Notes: generated by a model not told the origin, from the sequence alone. A stretch of DNA of 64,000 nt from Rhynchosporium graminicola (GCA_900074885.1 FJUW01000038.1:372001-436000); one strand, 5' to 3'; counted from the first letter of the stretch, positions 36,013 through 47,474 are shown. Program-made: numbers and translations.

Positions 36013-36705
36013 ATGCACCCTTCACAAATCCTCGCGGTCTTGGCTGGCACATATTCACTTTTGAATACTTCAGCGTACGTCCTACAACACTTACAACCCT
36101 TCCCTTAACCAAGTGTCAGTATTAAGAGATTTCTCATAGATGGCTTGATGAAGTTCCCGTGCCAGATGCGGTCTATGGATCGAATCCCGTAGGGATCTTG
36201 ACGTATAGCAAATCTGGTTTTATGTCCGCGACACTCACTTCGACGGACGTGGAGAACAGACCTACAAACCTCACATTTCCATTCAAGGAAGGTCAGACAG
36301 ACGTCGATGTCAGTATCAAGCTTTCTCTGTCTTCTCATTCCCATCCGAAAAGCCAATAATTCACATTGTAGGGGCGACATGAGTGCTTGACAGACAATCC
36401 AAGCTTCAGGTTACAAGATGTCGCGTGAGATAAAATGCCAAATGCTCATTTCAACATAGTGGGCCAAGGTTGGAAGACATTCCATCGGCTACGCAGGACG
36501 TCTTCAGATCAGTACCGCTATCCCGGCAACAAGGACGCATGGCCAGGTCATCCATGGTCCATTGACTGTCGCAAACGTTCCTTCTATGGCTGGCGCAAGT
36601 CACATACGCAACTACACGCTATATGAGAACGGAAAGCTCCTCCTTATTGCGTCGCAGAGGGATTCGAGGAATAGAGGAGAGCTTTGGTGGAGGAGGCTGG
36701 ATTAG
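36013..36705 (+). CDS. Lipocalin-like domain protein
   Basis: The model is join(36013..36074, 36140..36308, 36460..36705), 158 aa, with phases closing. Each exon is below 85 codons, so the gene is invisible to long-frame scans. It matches the fungal/bacterial lipocalin-like (Lipocalin_5) pattern: LAGTYSLLNTSAW at the start, YGSNPVGILTYSKSGFMSAT, a WAKVGRHSIGYAGR block, THGQVIHGPLTVANVPS, and a closing strand block LLLIASQRDSRNRGELWWRR. Such domains form small beta barrels, often fused to or clustered with biosynthetic enzymes, and some act as cyclases or ligand carriers; a role here cannot be assigned. No signal peptide is evident. The second intron is 151 nt with a modest donor (gtcagt). Confidence 0.82.
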
Positions 36706-37470
36706 GAGTTGGAATTTGGGATTTTGAGGACTGCAAGTGAAATCCTTGTATGTGTTTTATGGCCGATGATCGGAAAGGATTGATATCTTGGGACGAAAAC
36801 TCGAGATTTCGGGTGGGAAATAATGCGCTTATGTGAGACATATAATTTATTGCTGCGACCCAGCTGAATTAAGTAGCTTTCTTCTGCTTCGCTATCACTG
36901 GCAACATTGCCATCTCTCACCAGAAATAGACTCTTTCACGGACTTGGTAGATACATCAAGGCGAGCAATGGTCAACTGGATGAATACTCGCACGGTAATA
37001 GTGGTGAAATTTCCGAGCTTCCCGACAAATGTACTCGAAGCCTTTTGAATAGACAATATCTCCAGCTTGCACGACCTTGGCAACGTTCCAACGTTGCCCG
37101 TAAATACCTGACCACAATTACACTCACATCATCGGTTATACCTTAACGTTGCCAATCGATTTGCCACCAAATATCAAAAGTGCAAACATTTCTGATCCTA
37201 CAGCTGAGAGATATACCATGGGGTCTTCTGCCTCGTCATCATTCACACCTCTTCAATCTGGCACCCGGACCTCCGGAGCCCTTCGCTTAGCTTCTCGCGA
37301 TTGTTCAGATCGTTTGGCCTTGATTTTGCTGGAACCCGAATAGAAAGTCTAGTCTTGCGATTTCTATGGCTTATAGTCTCTAGGTAGAAATGCAACATAT
37401 CCCAACTCATTTCCAAAAAGACACCAGATCATCTCCGTCTCGTCCTCGGCAAAAATCCGCCGCTCTTCCA
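36706..37470. other. Region between lipocalin gene and cupin relic
   Basis: This 765-bp stretch has only short overlapping frames. I see no supported gene. Confidence 0.45.
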
Positions 37471-38119
37471 TCAACACGTCAATCCATCACTCCCAACTCC
37501 CTCGCCCCTCTCTTCTCCCACAAGGTCCACCAACCCATCACGCGACCAAAAATCACGATCCACAAACCCCAACCCAGGCACAACAGTCTCGCTAATCAAT
37601 CATGCCTGACTCTCCCTCCCTCCCTCGCAATCCGGCAGCAGAAAACTAGCTTTGAACTTCCCGCCCTCCACGACCCACTGCAACCTCTCTCCGTTCCGAA
37701 CATCGTTGTCCACGATGAAACTCTCGAGTCTATACTGCCCCTTCGAAGCATTTTCGTCGGCGTGGATAATGACATATCGTCCCCGGCCACGATGGAGCGC
37801 GTGTACCGTTCGTGCTGCGTTGCGGTGAAAACCACCCTGTGGGCCGGAGGGAGTGAGGAGATAGAAGTTCGTTGTTGAGGGGGAGCGGAGGTCGGGGTTG
37901 AATCCTGGTCGGTGGGGGACGATACCGCTTGTGCTGGATGAGGGTTTGGATGGGAGGGGTGATGGGATTGTGTGTGTTGAGCGGTCGGTTTCGGCGTAGT
38001 TGCCTGCTTCAATGTGAGGGTGGAGATTGAGAGCTTTGATGAGTGTGTTTACGGAGGGAGGTTCTAGGGGTTGGTATTGAGGAGTTGGAGGGTGGGAAGG
38101 AGGGTGTGAGTTTGGTCAT
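37471..38119 (-). pseudogene. Broken Cupin_5 (DUF985) gene
   Basis: Read on the minus strand, a clear Cupin_5 frame runs from about 38070 to 37600: PPSVNTLIKALNLHPHIEAG, NYAETDR, TNFYLLTPSGPQGGFHRN, ENASKGQYRLESFIVDN and ERLQWVVEGGKFKASFLLPD. It is broken at both ends. The only plausible start (ATG at 38119, MTKLTPSFPPS) is in another frame, so a shift lies near 38070-38085. An in-frame TGA at 37602-37600 is followed by 42 more family-like codons (LISETVVPGLGFVDRDFW and DLVGEERG) to a second stop at 37473. No splice pair removes the stop. Intact homologs are small cytosolic beta-barrel proteins of unclear function. A 162-codon frame on the opposite strand is its shadow. Confidence 0.75.
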
Positions 38120-38296
38120 TTTGGTTACTTGATGGGCATCAGATATGTAGAGAAGCTGTTTTTGTTTGGAGACAAAAGCTTTGTCTATTCCTATCGAGTT
38201 TCGTCTCAAAGATCTACTGATATAAGTAAACGGCGAACATAATAAGCACTTGAGTCGCCCATGTTCCAGTCAGCAATAGTGGGGTTTCGGGTATTA

Positions 38297-38328
38297 AACT
38301 CTCTGGAAATCAAACTCTCTGGAAATCA
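38297..38328. repeat. Tandem duplication of a 16-bp unit
   Basis: Two exact head-to-tail copies of aaactctctggaaatc lie in the noncoding region upstream of the cupin relic. Confidence 0.85.
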
Positions 38329-38984
38329 CTCGTGTACCTGTAGAGGAATGCTATGTGTATTCTGTGTCGAGCGAGACAGAGTTGACAAGTGCCGTAAAGG
38401 GGCGGTTCTGGATACCAGTCACTAACGGGGAAGGCTGCAATTTGGTAGAATGTTGGTAGAATTGAGGAGTAGATCAGAAACATACAAGAATCTTCGTTCT
38501 CTGCGAAGCCGTACGCTAGAGAAGAGAGATGGCTACTCAGAGTTGGGGCCTTACAGTCAATCTCAATGATCTTGCTACAGCAAAAGTTGAAAAGTTATTG
38601 TTGTTTGGCTGGCTCGCTTAAGCTGCGGGTATTGAATGATGGCGCCAGCGACAATACCTGCAAGCAAATGTCTAAATTTGTGTTTCAGAATGAGTAAAAG
38701 ACGGTGCGACTGATTTCATAGGCCTAGGCTGATGCCCATGTCTCCTCTTAGATTCTGTCGATAACCCGGTGACACGACCCGATCACGTGATTCACACATG
38801 ACTATCGCATAAGCAGGCTAGTCTAGCCTGTACTATCCCCCTCCCGGTCCAATTCCTAGCGCGGCCAGGGAATTGCCGGGATATCTTGGGCCGATTGTTT
38901 CCAATGACCCGACTTTTCCGAAAGATTATTTTGCATGGCTCAACTACTCAAACAGGTGGATGTAGAGGGAATTGTGTTTGGAAA

Positions 38985-39515
38985 TGCCTAACTAAATAAA
39001 ATAAGGTTATTCGCTTATAACTATATGTAGAGGTGTTGCAGAGAACACGAAGGAGAGGTAATTAAAAGGCAATAGAAAGAGAGTATATATATCGAAGCAA
39101 GTTTACTAACCTGACTATATATCAAAGCAAGTTTACTAACCTGACTATATATCAATAGTAGCTTCCTCGATCCCAGAAGACGAATTACAACGCGCGCTTA
39201 ATATACTCGTTCCAGAAGAAGAATATAAATATACCTTATATATAACGCCTCGCTCTTAGTAAGTCCTAGCTTATATCTCTCGGGTATAGCTTGATCGATT
39301 ATAGCTTCTTTAAAGGCTCCCAGACTATCAAATTTATCATCGAATTCAAGGGATGAAGGTCTCTCCTAAAAGGCTTGAAGAATTAGATCTTCGTTAAGCT
39401 GCTCTAGAAGGCGAACCTCTAGGTCCACAAAAAGGTCGTTATTACCTGCTACTAAAGCGTTAAGTTGCGTAGTAGTAATAGGTACGTCTACTATGATAGT
39501 AGAAGGTCTGGTGGT
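38985..39515 (-). mobile_element. Degraded AT-rich element, possible transposase relic
   Basis: This segment is much richer in A+T than its flanks (many tatata runs, taatag stops). On the minus strand a decayed reading frame can still be followed, e.g. VDLEVRLLEQLNEDLILQAF, stop, then SLEFDDKFDSLGAFKEAIID and AIPERYKLGLTKSEALY. The spacing and basic/acidic alternation recall the N-terminal part of MULE-type transposases, but I cannot assign it with confidence. The stops and AT skew fit repeat-induced point mutation (RIP), the fungal C-to-T silencing of repeats. Confidence 0.4.
39085..39155. repeat. 30-bp tandem repeat, two full copies
   Basis: Copies at 39091-39120 and 39121-39150 share the core gcaagtttactaacctgac, flanked by partial units. 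The two differ by one base (atcgaag versus atcaaag), a G-to-A change of the kind RIP makes. The unit sits inside the AT-rich element. Confidence 0.85.
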
Positions 39516-39720
39516 TTGAATTTAATTCTGGATCTCAGGAATGTTCGGGTTATGCGATCGATTTCTACGGTTTACATCGCCCGGCATAAAGCAGCAGCCT
39601 GTTTGTATGGTTGAGCCATGTAAAATAATGTTCCACTATTTTCGAGGCGTTGGAAACAATCGGCCGATGTTTTGTGAATAATCTGGACCGTGCCAGCCTT
39701 GGTACGCTAGGAAATGAACC

Positions 39721-39755
39721 GGGGAGGGGGAGGCGGNGGGGTGTGGGGACGGGGC
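39721..39755 (+). other. G-rich tract with one undetermined base
   Basis: The tract has at least five runs of three or more G within 35 bp, enough for a G-quadruplex, and contains the only undetermined base in the window (n at 39737), probably from sequencing difficulty. A (cgct)n stretch follows at 39764-39780. Confidence 0.7.
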
Positions 39756-40506
39756 AGTAGTTTCGCTCGCTCGCTCGCTTGCTCTCCCAAACCCCGGGTT
39801 TGGCTAATGCGAATCTAGAAGCATTGTCCCCAGACTTCCCGACCAAGCTCTTAAGCCGGCGATCAACCAACCCGAAAATTGGTCTTCAAAACAGGGCCGA
39901 GGAAGTCTGCCTTTCACATTGCAGGCAGGCTTGCAGCATCCACGAGACGCGGGATGATACGACAACTTCACTCTCATTTGGTGAGGCGGAAAAGATGAGG
40001 ATGAGGATGGGTATGGGAAGGGATGGAGGGTGAGCTTCATGGGATGAGGCTTAAGCTTATTGTTATAATGGCGGCGATGCTTCCCCGCAGTGGGGCGTAA
40101 GCAGGTCGTCGTTGTCGTCGTCGTCGTCAGTCGTCAGTCATCAGTCGTCCTGTCCTGTCTCTATTCGGATTCAGTGAGCAAGCTATGGAAGTCGGGTTTG
40201 TCAGCACAGCCGAGCTCTTCCTGCTTCCTGCTTCCTGTCTACCCGAAGTCGCCGAAGTCGGACAACTCTACGCCTCTCTTCTCTTCTCCTCTCGCTCGTC
40301 TCGTCTCCTAGTACACTCGAGGCTCTTCCGAAAATATGGTTCTAGCGATAGACTATGGTTTAGATAGAAGCAGTCAGCTGCTCCGTTCGAAGCTGCGAAC
40401 AAGCGTTCCTGAAGCCGAACAGATTGGCTCCGATTGTTAGTGGCCGCTGACCAAGAGGCTGAAGAAGGAACGTCTACAAGTCTAGGAGTCTAGGAGTCTA
40501 GCTAGC

Positions 40507-40534
40507 AGGTAGGTAGGTAGGTAGGTAGGTAGGT
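40507..40534. repeat. (AGGT)7 microsatellite
   Basis: Seven perfect AGGT units lie upstream of the acid trehalase gene, right after a triple tctaggag repeat (40480-40500). A shorter version recurs near 40637-40652. Confidence 0.9.
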
Positions 40535-40769
40535 TGGCAGGCAACGGTCAATAGCCGGGACTCTTCATTCAGTACCTCGTGATATAGAAGACAATTTGTG
40601 ACCGGCATGCCAACTCAAGACTATACTTGCTTGGTAAGGTAGGTAGGTAGTCAGTCACTAATCCTTGGCAGTGCTGCGTCATCCAAGATATTCGATCATC
40701 ACCATGCAGTTGTTGGGATGGGATGGCGGGGAAGCTGTCTCGGTTGTGTTGCCCACCAACGCGGGCTAC

Positions 40770-40779
40770 AGTAGTAGTT

Positions 40780-40823
<44 letters not shown>

Positions 40824-40834
40824 TGTTGTTGTTG
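40770..40834. repeat. (GTA)n/(GTT)n microsatellite in trehalase 5' region
   Basis: A run of about 20 GTA/GTT triplets ends 150 bp before the acid trehalase ATG, so it is probably in the promoter or 5' UTR. It makes spurious poly-Val, poly-Tyr, poly-Thr and poly-Ser frames. Confidence 0.9.
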
Positions 40835-40983
40835 GTTCGGTCGGAGTTGCTGGAATTTTCATCAATCACATAAAATGTAAACGATCCTCGTTTTCCAATT
40901 TCCAATTCCTCACTTTTGCACCTCTCCCTCTCCCTATCCCTCTCAATCTCTACATCTATCTTCCCTCCCAGGCCATACTAAAG

Positions 40984-43900
40984 ATGGTGGGATTAATGAA
41001 GGCTTGGGAAGTTGCAGCTTCACTTACAGTAGTTCTCTGCACTGGAGTTTCTGCAGTAACTGATTTCTCACCACTAAGTGGGATCTCGGATTGGGATCAA
41101 AGTGACTGGTCATTGACGGCAAACACTTTCATTCCAGGTCAATTCCAATCCCGATTGTCTCTGTCCAATGGGTGAGTGCTGCAACCTAATTGTTAAGGAA
41201 AATGATCTAATCGGATCTAGATATACTGGGGCATCACTTGCGGCTGCTGGCCCGTTTTTCGAGGTCGATGTGAATCAGACAGATGCTAGCGGTACACAGC
41301 CATCGAACGGCTGGCCTTTATACAGCACCAGGATTTCCTTTGCGACCATCGCCGGATTCTTTGACGTGCAGCAAAATGCAAGTGGTACCAATTACCCGTG
41401 GCTGAACCAATACGGCTGGGAATCTTTCATTGCTGGCATACCTCACCCATCTGCCATAGTCTTCAAATTTGGTGATGACTACTTGGATGCCACAGTCAGT
41501 AATAAGACGATCGCCAACTTCTCGTCGAAAATCTCCTTCAAGACTGGTGTCGCCGAATGGGCCTATACCTGGACCCCAGAAACTTGTGGTGCAACCTTTA
41601 ATGTTTCGTATCAAGCTATTTATAGCAGAGAGAGACCCAATGTTCTCGCTGTAAAAGCTACCATAATTCCTTCTGGAGATATCAGCGGTACCGTGACCGA
41701 CTTATTAGATGGACGAAGTGCTGTGCGGTCTTATCTGAACTTGAAAGGATTAGACAAGAACAGCAATATTGTCTATACTTCAGTTCACCCTGAAGGACTT
41801 TCTAACGTCACCGCTTGGATCGTGTCCGGAGCCAACTTCTCAAATGGGTACTCTGATCTAGCTTCAAGAGCCGTGGCAGACGGGTCCTTTGTGGGCATGA
41901 ATGAGACTACCATGGGCCAGACCTACAACATCAGTCTCAAAGCTGGAGAACCTGCAACCTTTTACAAATACGTCGGTATTGCATCCAACGACAAGTTTGC
42001 TGATGCCGAAGCTACTGCGCGAACGAGCCAGAAGTTGGCCGAGCAAGCTGGTTGGGATACTCTAGCGACAGAACATGCGGAGGCATGGGGCAAGATCATG
42101 ACGGAAAGCGCTATTGATAACTTCACCGATCCAATCACTGGGCAATTGCCAGATAGTCCAGATATCAAGCTTCTTCAGATTGCGTCCGTCGCGAACGCAT
42201 TCTATCTCCTCCAGGCCCTTCAGCCAGACGGAAGCGGGCTCAACGATGAAAGTATCTCTGTCGGTGGTCTCGTATCAGATTCGTATGCTGGGCTTAGGTT
42301 TTGGGATGCGGATTACTGGATGGCTGCTGGGTTGAACATCGCCTTCCCCGGTTGGAGCAAGCAAATTAGCAACTTGCGAATCAAGCAGTACGCCCAAGCT
42401 TTGGCCAACGCTGCTTTCAACAACTTTCCAAATGGTTCCGCGCTCTACTCCTGGACCACTGGACGATACGGTAATTGCACAGGTACAGGACCATGCGTTG
42501 ATTATCAATACCATCTGAACCATGACATAGCCTTCAACCTTATCCAAGAATACAACATCACGAAAAATGAGACCTGGTTCAACAATGGCCCGAAGCAAAT
42601 CATCGAGAGCGTCGCTACCTCGGTATCTAATCTGCTCAAGCTCAACTCAACAACCCAGAAATACGACATCTACAACATGACAGATCCAGACGAGTATGCC
42701 AACAATATCGACAATGGAGCATTTACTCTAGCTTCCTCTTCCGAGCTGTTGAAGCACGCTAACGAGCTACGATTCGAGCGTGGCGAGCCGATCAACGAGA
42801 CGTGGAAGACCCAGGCGGACAATGTTGCATATCCAGTGGCGGACTCGATGATCACGCTCGAGTACTCAACAATGAACAACAGTGCTGCAGTAAAGCAAGC
42901 CGATATTGTCTTGATCAATTACCCTCTGGTGTACAGCAGGAACTACACTGCCACCCAGAAATTGCTTGACTTGGACTACGTAAGTCAATATCAAGATTGA
43001 ATTGTTTCCGGGGACTAACCGATAGTAGTACGCGAATCGCCAGAGTCCCGATGGACCAGCAATGACCTACTCTATCTTTGCAATCAACGCAAACGAATTG
43101 TCTCCGTCTGGGTGCTCGGCCTACACTTACACACAGAATGGTTTCGAGCCATATCTTCGAGCACCCTGGTATCAATTCTCCGAGCAAGTGAACGACGATC
43201 CCGACACGAATGGCAACACGAAACCCGCATTTCCCTTCCTCACAGGTCACGGAGGTGCCAATCAAGTCATTCCATTCGGGTACTTGGGGATCCGAACGAC
43301 TCAATCACAGCTATTCATCGATCCATCTTTACCTCCTCAGATCCCATACGTGAAAGTCCGCACTTTCTACTATGCCGGTGCAACTTTCACAGCGACCATG
43401 AACAGCACCCACACGAACCTGACTCGCTTAGCCACCGGCTCTAGCGTGAAGGTCGTGGATGTATCTGCCAACACAACAGTCGGCGTCCTAGTCGCATCCC
43501 ACGACCTCGAATTACCGCCCACGACCTACACACTCGCCATCAATCAGACAATAACCGTTCCCAACCGTCTCTACTGGCAAGAAGTAACCTCAGAAGGCAA
43601 CATCAACCAATGTCTCCCCGTGATATCAGATTCCAGATACGCGCAAGGTCAATTCCCATTCGCAGCCATAGACGGCGCCACAGCCACCAGATGGCAACCG
43701 ATCAACAACGAAACCGCATCCATAACCATCAACATGACCACCACTTCTCCACAGCTCATCTCCAGCATCCGCTTCGACTGGGGTCTGCGCCCTGCACGCT
43801 CAGCTGTCGTCTATCTCGGCAATTCGACTTCGGACGTAGCTGATACCACGAACGAAGTCGAGATTATGATTCATGGTATTGAGCCTAACCAGCCGTTCGA

Positions 43901-44081
43901 TGCTGCGGCTGCCGCCAATGGTACGGATGAGGTGTTGCCTGTTCAGGGTAATGTCACGTCGTTTAGTGTTGTGGGCGGGCAGTGGAGTGGTAATTATGTG
44001 CGTTTGGTCATTGAGGGGTGTTGGGAGGAAGACGGCGATGGTGCTACGGTTGGAGAATTCGAGCTCATAGCTTCTTCGTGA
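40984..44081 (+). CDS. ATH1: Secreted/vacuolar acid trehalase, GH65
   Basis: The model is join(40984..41171, 41221..42979, 43029..44081), 999 aa, with phases closing. Acid trehalases hydrolyse trehalose to glucose in the vacuole or cell wall space. A signal peptide is clear (AASLTVVLCTGVSA, cut after about residue 24). The GH65 (alpha/alpha)6 catalytic region shows RFWDADYWMAAGLNIAFPGW and DPDEYANNIDNGAFT, where Glu about 554 is the expected general acid by comparison with GH65 phosphorylases. There are many N-glycosylation sequons. The last ~150 residues form an F5/8-type (discoidin-like) beta domain: IDGATATRWQPINNETASIT, then ISSIRFDWGLRPARSAVVYL. The start ATG at 40984 is the one giving a signal peptide. 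The last intron ends in tagtag; the second AG keeps the frame. Confidence 0.93.
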
Positions 44082-45018
44082 GTGGAATATGTTGCTCTTA
44101 TTTCCGGTCTTGGTTGAGGCGTGGAGTTGGAACGGCGTTTTCGTCGGCGATGATATAATTTTGATAGCGCTTGAAGGGTTGGTTGATAGCTCGTTGCTGA
44201 TCTTTATGAGGATGATATATGCCTGTATCGAGTGTCATCATTTCATGTCCGGTGAGAAAGGTCAAGCGAATTCTTGAGGTCAAGTAACAAGTAATATGCT
44301 CTAGTATTCGAAAAATTTCGAAACATGCCTGCAGCAGATATTATCTCAGTTCTTGTCCTGTGTTTTTCGTGACTGAGGCTAAGCAACTTTGTCTTGCGGA
44401 ATGGAGTGACTAGCCAGGTACTGTACAGTTTCCAAGATCGCAGCTCGAGTTTTGTAGAAGTCACAAAAGTAACCCATGACATAACCCGGAGTAACAAGCC
44501 AGAGTCATCTAAGTGTTTAGTCACTTCGTTGAAGTGGAACTCTGAGTTTTTTCTTCAATTCTCAACCTCGCCTAACCCCTAATCGAAGTTTATCAACCTC
44601 GCTTTGAACTGTCATTCGGGTTTACAGGTTCCTGAGTCGCTTCGCCCCGGATTGAAGTTTATCATAACAGCCTCTATGAACCTGTAAATGAATTCAAAGT
44701 TTACCAGCGATCAAGACGCCTCTCTTCGTACTGGTCAATACCAGCACTTCTCTTTCTTTTGTTGTGGCTTTGTGCATGACCTTGAGAACCTGGCGAGTTG
44801 GCTTGGGGAAACGCGATATTCCCGACTATCCATCCTACCCTCCAACGGTGTATCTTCTAGACTGAGACTTTTTCATTCGATACCCGACTTGCTGTTCAGA
44901 TGGCTGCTCCTGGTCTGTCAACGAGTCGGCTGAAAGGGAAGTAGCTCAATCATGCTTCCTCTCTTTTCAGAACTCGAGTACTTCTCTCGCAGAATATGTA
45001 TTGATTTCCAGGACAATA
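44082..45018. other. Intergenic region between convergent genes
   Basis: This 937-bp stretch separates the 3' ends of the trehalase and the ankyrin gene. It contains a diverged duplication of the phrase cgaagtttatcaacctcg / tgaagtttatcataacagc near 44583-44670. I see no supported gene. Confidence 0.45.
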
Positions 45019-47112
45019 TCAAGAGAATACTTGAAAGGAACTTAAGTCGAACAACGCATAACCTCGAGCGATTTCTTGGGCCATAGTATGGTAATGTGCA
45101 CTGCGAACAATTTCTCCTGCCTTATTATAGTAAGACTCATTGCGAATCTTACCATACGAGACTTTGGCCTGAAGGTCTTTCCGGTTTTGGATATTTGACA
45201 GCGCGCCTAGGTCTAGGAAGTGCCGAGCGATCTGTTGAAATCCATGTTGCACACCCCAGTCGAGAGGTTCAGCACCATTGTCATCAATTGGGGAAAGAAT
45301 TAGACTGTTTCCCATCAAGAGAATAAGTCCAGAAGAATCATGATGGGCCTTCAAATACATTGCGACTGCCTTGTGGTCCCTTAACCAGTCGACGTTCACC
45401 CCTTCGAATAGGGGGAAAGTTGCAAGATTATAATCTTGGTTTGTAACGACCACGGTCGTAAAAAGTGACTCTCCAGATGATGGTCTGAAGTTTATGTCGG
45501 CTCTATGATCTAGAAACAGCTTCAGAGCTTTGCAATGAGAAAAGTTAATGTAGTCTCTGTAAGCGATTTGGAAATCTCGGCGTTTCTGCAGTTCTTTATC
45601 AGACTTCGCTATGTGATAAAGAATGAGCCGAACAATATCTTCAGACCCATCCTTAACTGTTCCTATTAGTGGGGATACTCTTGGTTGGCCTTGACTTCTG
45701 CTCCATATCCGAGGAGTACGACTGCCCCTGTTTTTCCGCTACGGGCTGCTTCCCAAAGAGCAGTCGGAAAATCGAATCGAAATCCTGCATTGACGTCTGC
45801 ACCTTTTCGTAAAAGTAGCTCTGTCATTAATAAATAACTTTCGATGGGTCCTCGGATGCTTTGATAGATTGGTGATCGGATTCTCCCGTCCGCAAGATCG
45901 ATGTCGGCCCCAGACTCCAGAAGCCAAATCGCTAAGGCTATATGACATCCGAGTGCTGCGAAGCCTAGCGCTGTTTTTTCGTGACGGATAGAATTGAGGT
46001 CGACGCCTTTGCGAAACAGACTCTTCGCTTTGTCCACATCACCAGCTTCGCAGGCTTTTGAGAACGCGGCGTTATAGCCGAGAACTCGAGCCATGAGCTT
46101 TGTGATGCGTGGGGTACGCACGATGTTATAATTGCGTCGACGACTTGGTTCGTTCGCGTCAAAATGATCGTGCGCCGTTGGAAAAGAAACAATATCTGTT
46201 GAAGCCTCGAAACCATCATCGTGTATCTCAAATCGGTCGCTCGGTGCGAAACTTCTTTTAGTCAAGCTCATCCCTGTAGAGTTTTGAGAAACCGAAGATT
46301 GAAACTTAGACTGTGAACTCGGCGGCTTTGTTGGCAGGTGATCTATCTTTGAAGACCTTTGATTTGACGATAGGCTCGATGATTCTACGTTGATGCCGTC
46401 CGAATGCAAGTATTCATGATTGGACTCATTGTTCTGTTCTTCAAAGTGTCCCGATCGAGTGGCCTTTTCGAACCAGTTCATGATAAATGGCCTGTTCGCC
46501 TCGAACGCCAACACCGAAATTCCAATATTTTCAAGCTCTTTCCGTATCGCTCTCCATGTTTCTTTTGCAGCCGGAGCAAGTGACTCAACAATCGCAACTG
46601 TGATGACTGATCTTTCGTACTTGCCATCTTGAAGTTCCTCGACAAATCTATTGAGTCTTCGCTGCAGGTTACTTGCGAAATCCTGGAGACATGGTCAGCC
46701 AAAGCTACAAATACAAGCAGCATTTTGAAACATACACCAAGAAGGTCGTTAAAAGTATAGTGTTAGAAGTTAGTCTCGCTCTCAACCCTGTAACATCATT
46801 GGAACCCCATTTCATTCGATCCCAGGTACGTCGACTTTGAGGTCCCATACTTTCATACTTTGTGAGAAGAATTTGCAAGTCACTCAACACGCTGTGGCAG
46901 CCACTTCCAATTGTCGCGAGGTTGAGCTTCTTGGATTCTGTCAAAGGCTCATCTGCAAGAGCCTCTTCTACTTCTTTCAGGACAGCATGCAGAAGTAAGA
47001 CTTCGGTCGACATGTTGCTGAAGCTTTCGGGCGCGTCTTTGCATGACTTATACACAGCCCAGGCGAGTTTACCGACAGCGAGAAAATCGCCTACTCCGAA
47101 ACCGAAGCTCAT
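45019..47112 (-). pseudogene. Ankyrin-repeat protein with STAND-like N-terminus, frameshifted
   Basis: Exons are complement(45019..46682, 46738..47112). The N-terminus (SFGFGVGDFLAVGKLAWAVY, then SKKLNLATIGSGCHSVLSDL) resembles the fungal N-terminal helical domain of STAND/NLR-like and ankyrin proteins. The second exon carries a linker and at least four ankyrin units, e.g. NAAFSKACEAGDVDKAKSLF, KTALGFAALGCHIALAIWL and PTALWEAARSGKTGAVVLLG. Near 45670-45690 the frame ends (NQEYPH, stop) while the next frame continues the repeats at once (SPLIGTVKDGSEDIVRLILY to DLSSFQVFS). The exon length is not a multiple of three. So the gene is either broken by a single-base deletion or carries a sequence error. 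No nucleotide-binding (NACHT) domain is present. Confidence 0.75.
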
Positions 47113-47474
47113 GGCGCTTATTGTTGAGCTTCTGTCGCTCGGTCCCAGGTAATTATCGTGAACAAGTGACCACCCTACAGGATCGAAACCGACAGGCTTG
47201 CAGTGTAGAAGCCTCCGTGGGAACTGTTTAAAATGTCTGTTGATATTGACACTCAGCGGGGCAGATATTGGATGCGAGCAGACAAATGAAGAGGGTAGGA
47301 AGGGAAAGGTATGGACTCAGCCTTATGCCAAGGTATCTGCCTAAGTGCACCTGCACATGCCAAATCAGGTTTGTGCCCAAGTATCACGTGTACTGCCAGA
47401 CGTCCAAGTAGGTACCTCATTCGATCGACAACTCAGATAGACAGGGAATGAAGTCAGATCTAGTTCTTTAGCTT

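Larger units (their letters stand above)
38120..40983. other. 2.9-kb noncoding region before acid trehalase
   Basis: Apart from the repeats and the degraded element listed separately, I see no gene. The region holds a CACGTG box at 38784-38789 (gatcacgtgattc), a (gtc)n run near 40107-40145 and the promoter of the trehalase gene at its right end. Confidence 0.5.

Noticed and set aside
36165..36195. tRNA B-box-like stretch ggatcgaatcccg
   Set aside because: It lies in a coding exon of the lipocalin-like gene and no acceptor stem or A box can be folded around it.
37390..37878. 162-codon plus-strand frame
   Set aside because: It overlaps the minus-strand Cupin_5 relic, which has family-level sequence; the plus frame has none.
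40569..41175. Frames with poly-Val, poly-Thr, poly-Tyr or poly-Ser tracts
   Set aside because: They are translations of the GTA/GTT microsatellite, not genes; only the frame from 40984 (acid trehalase) is real.
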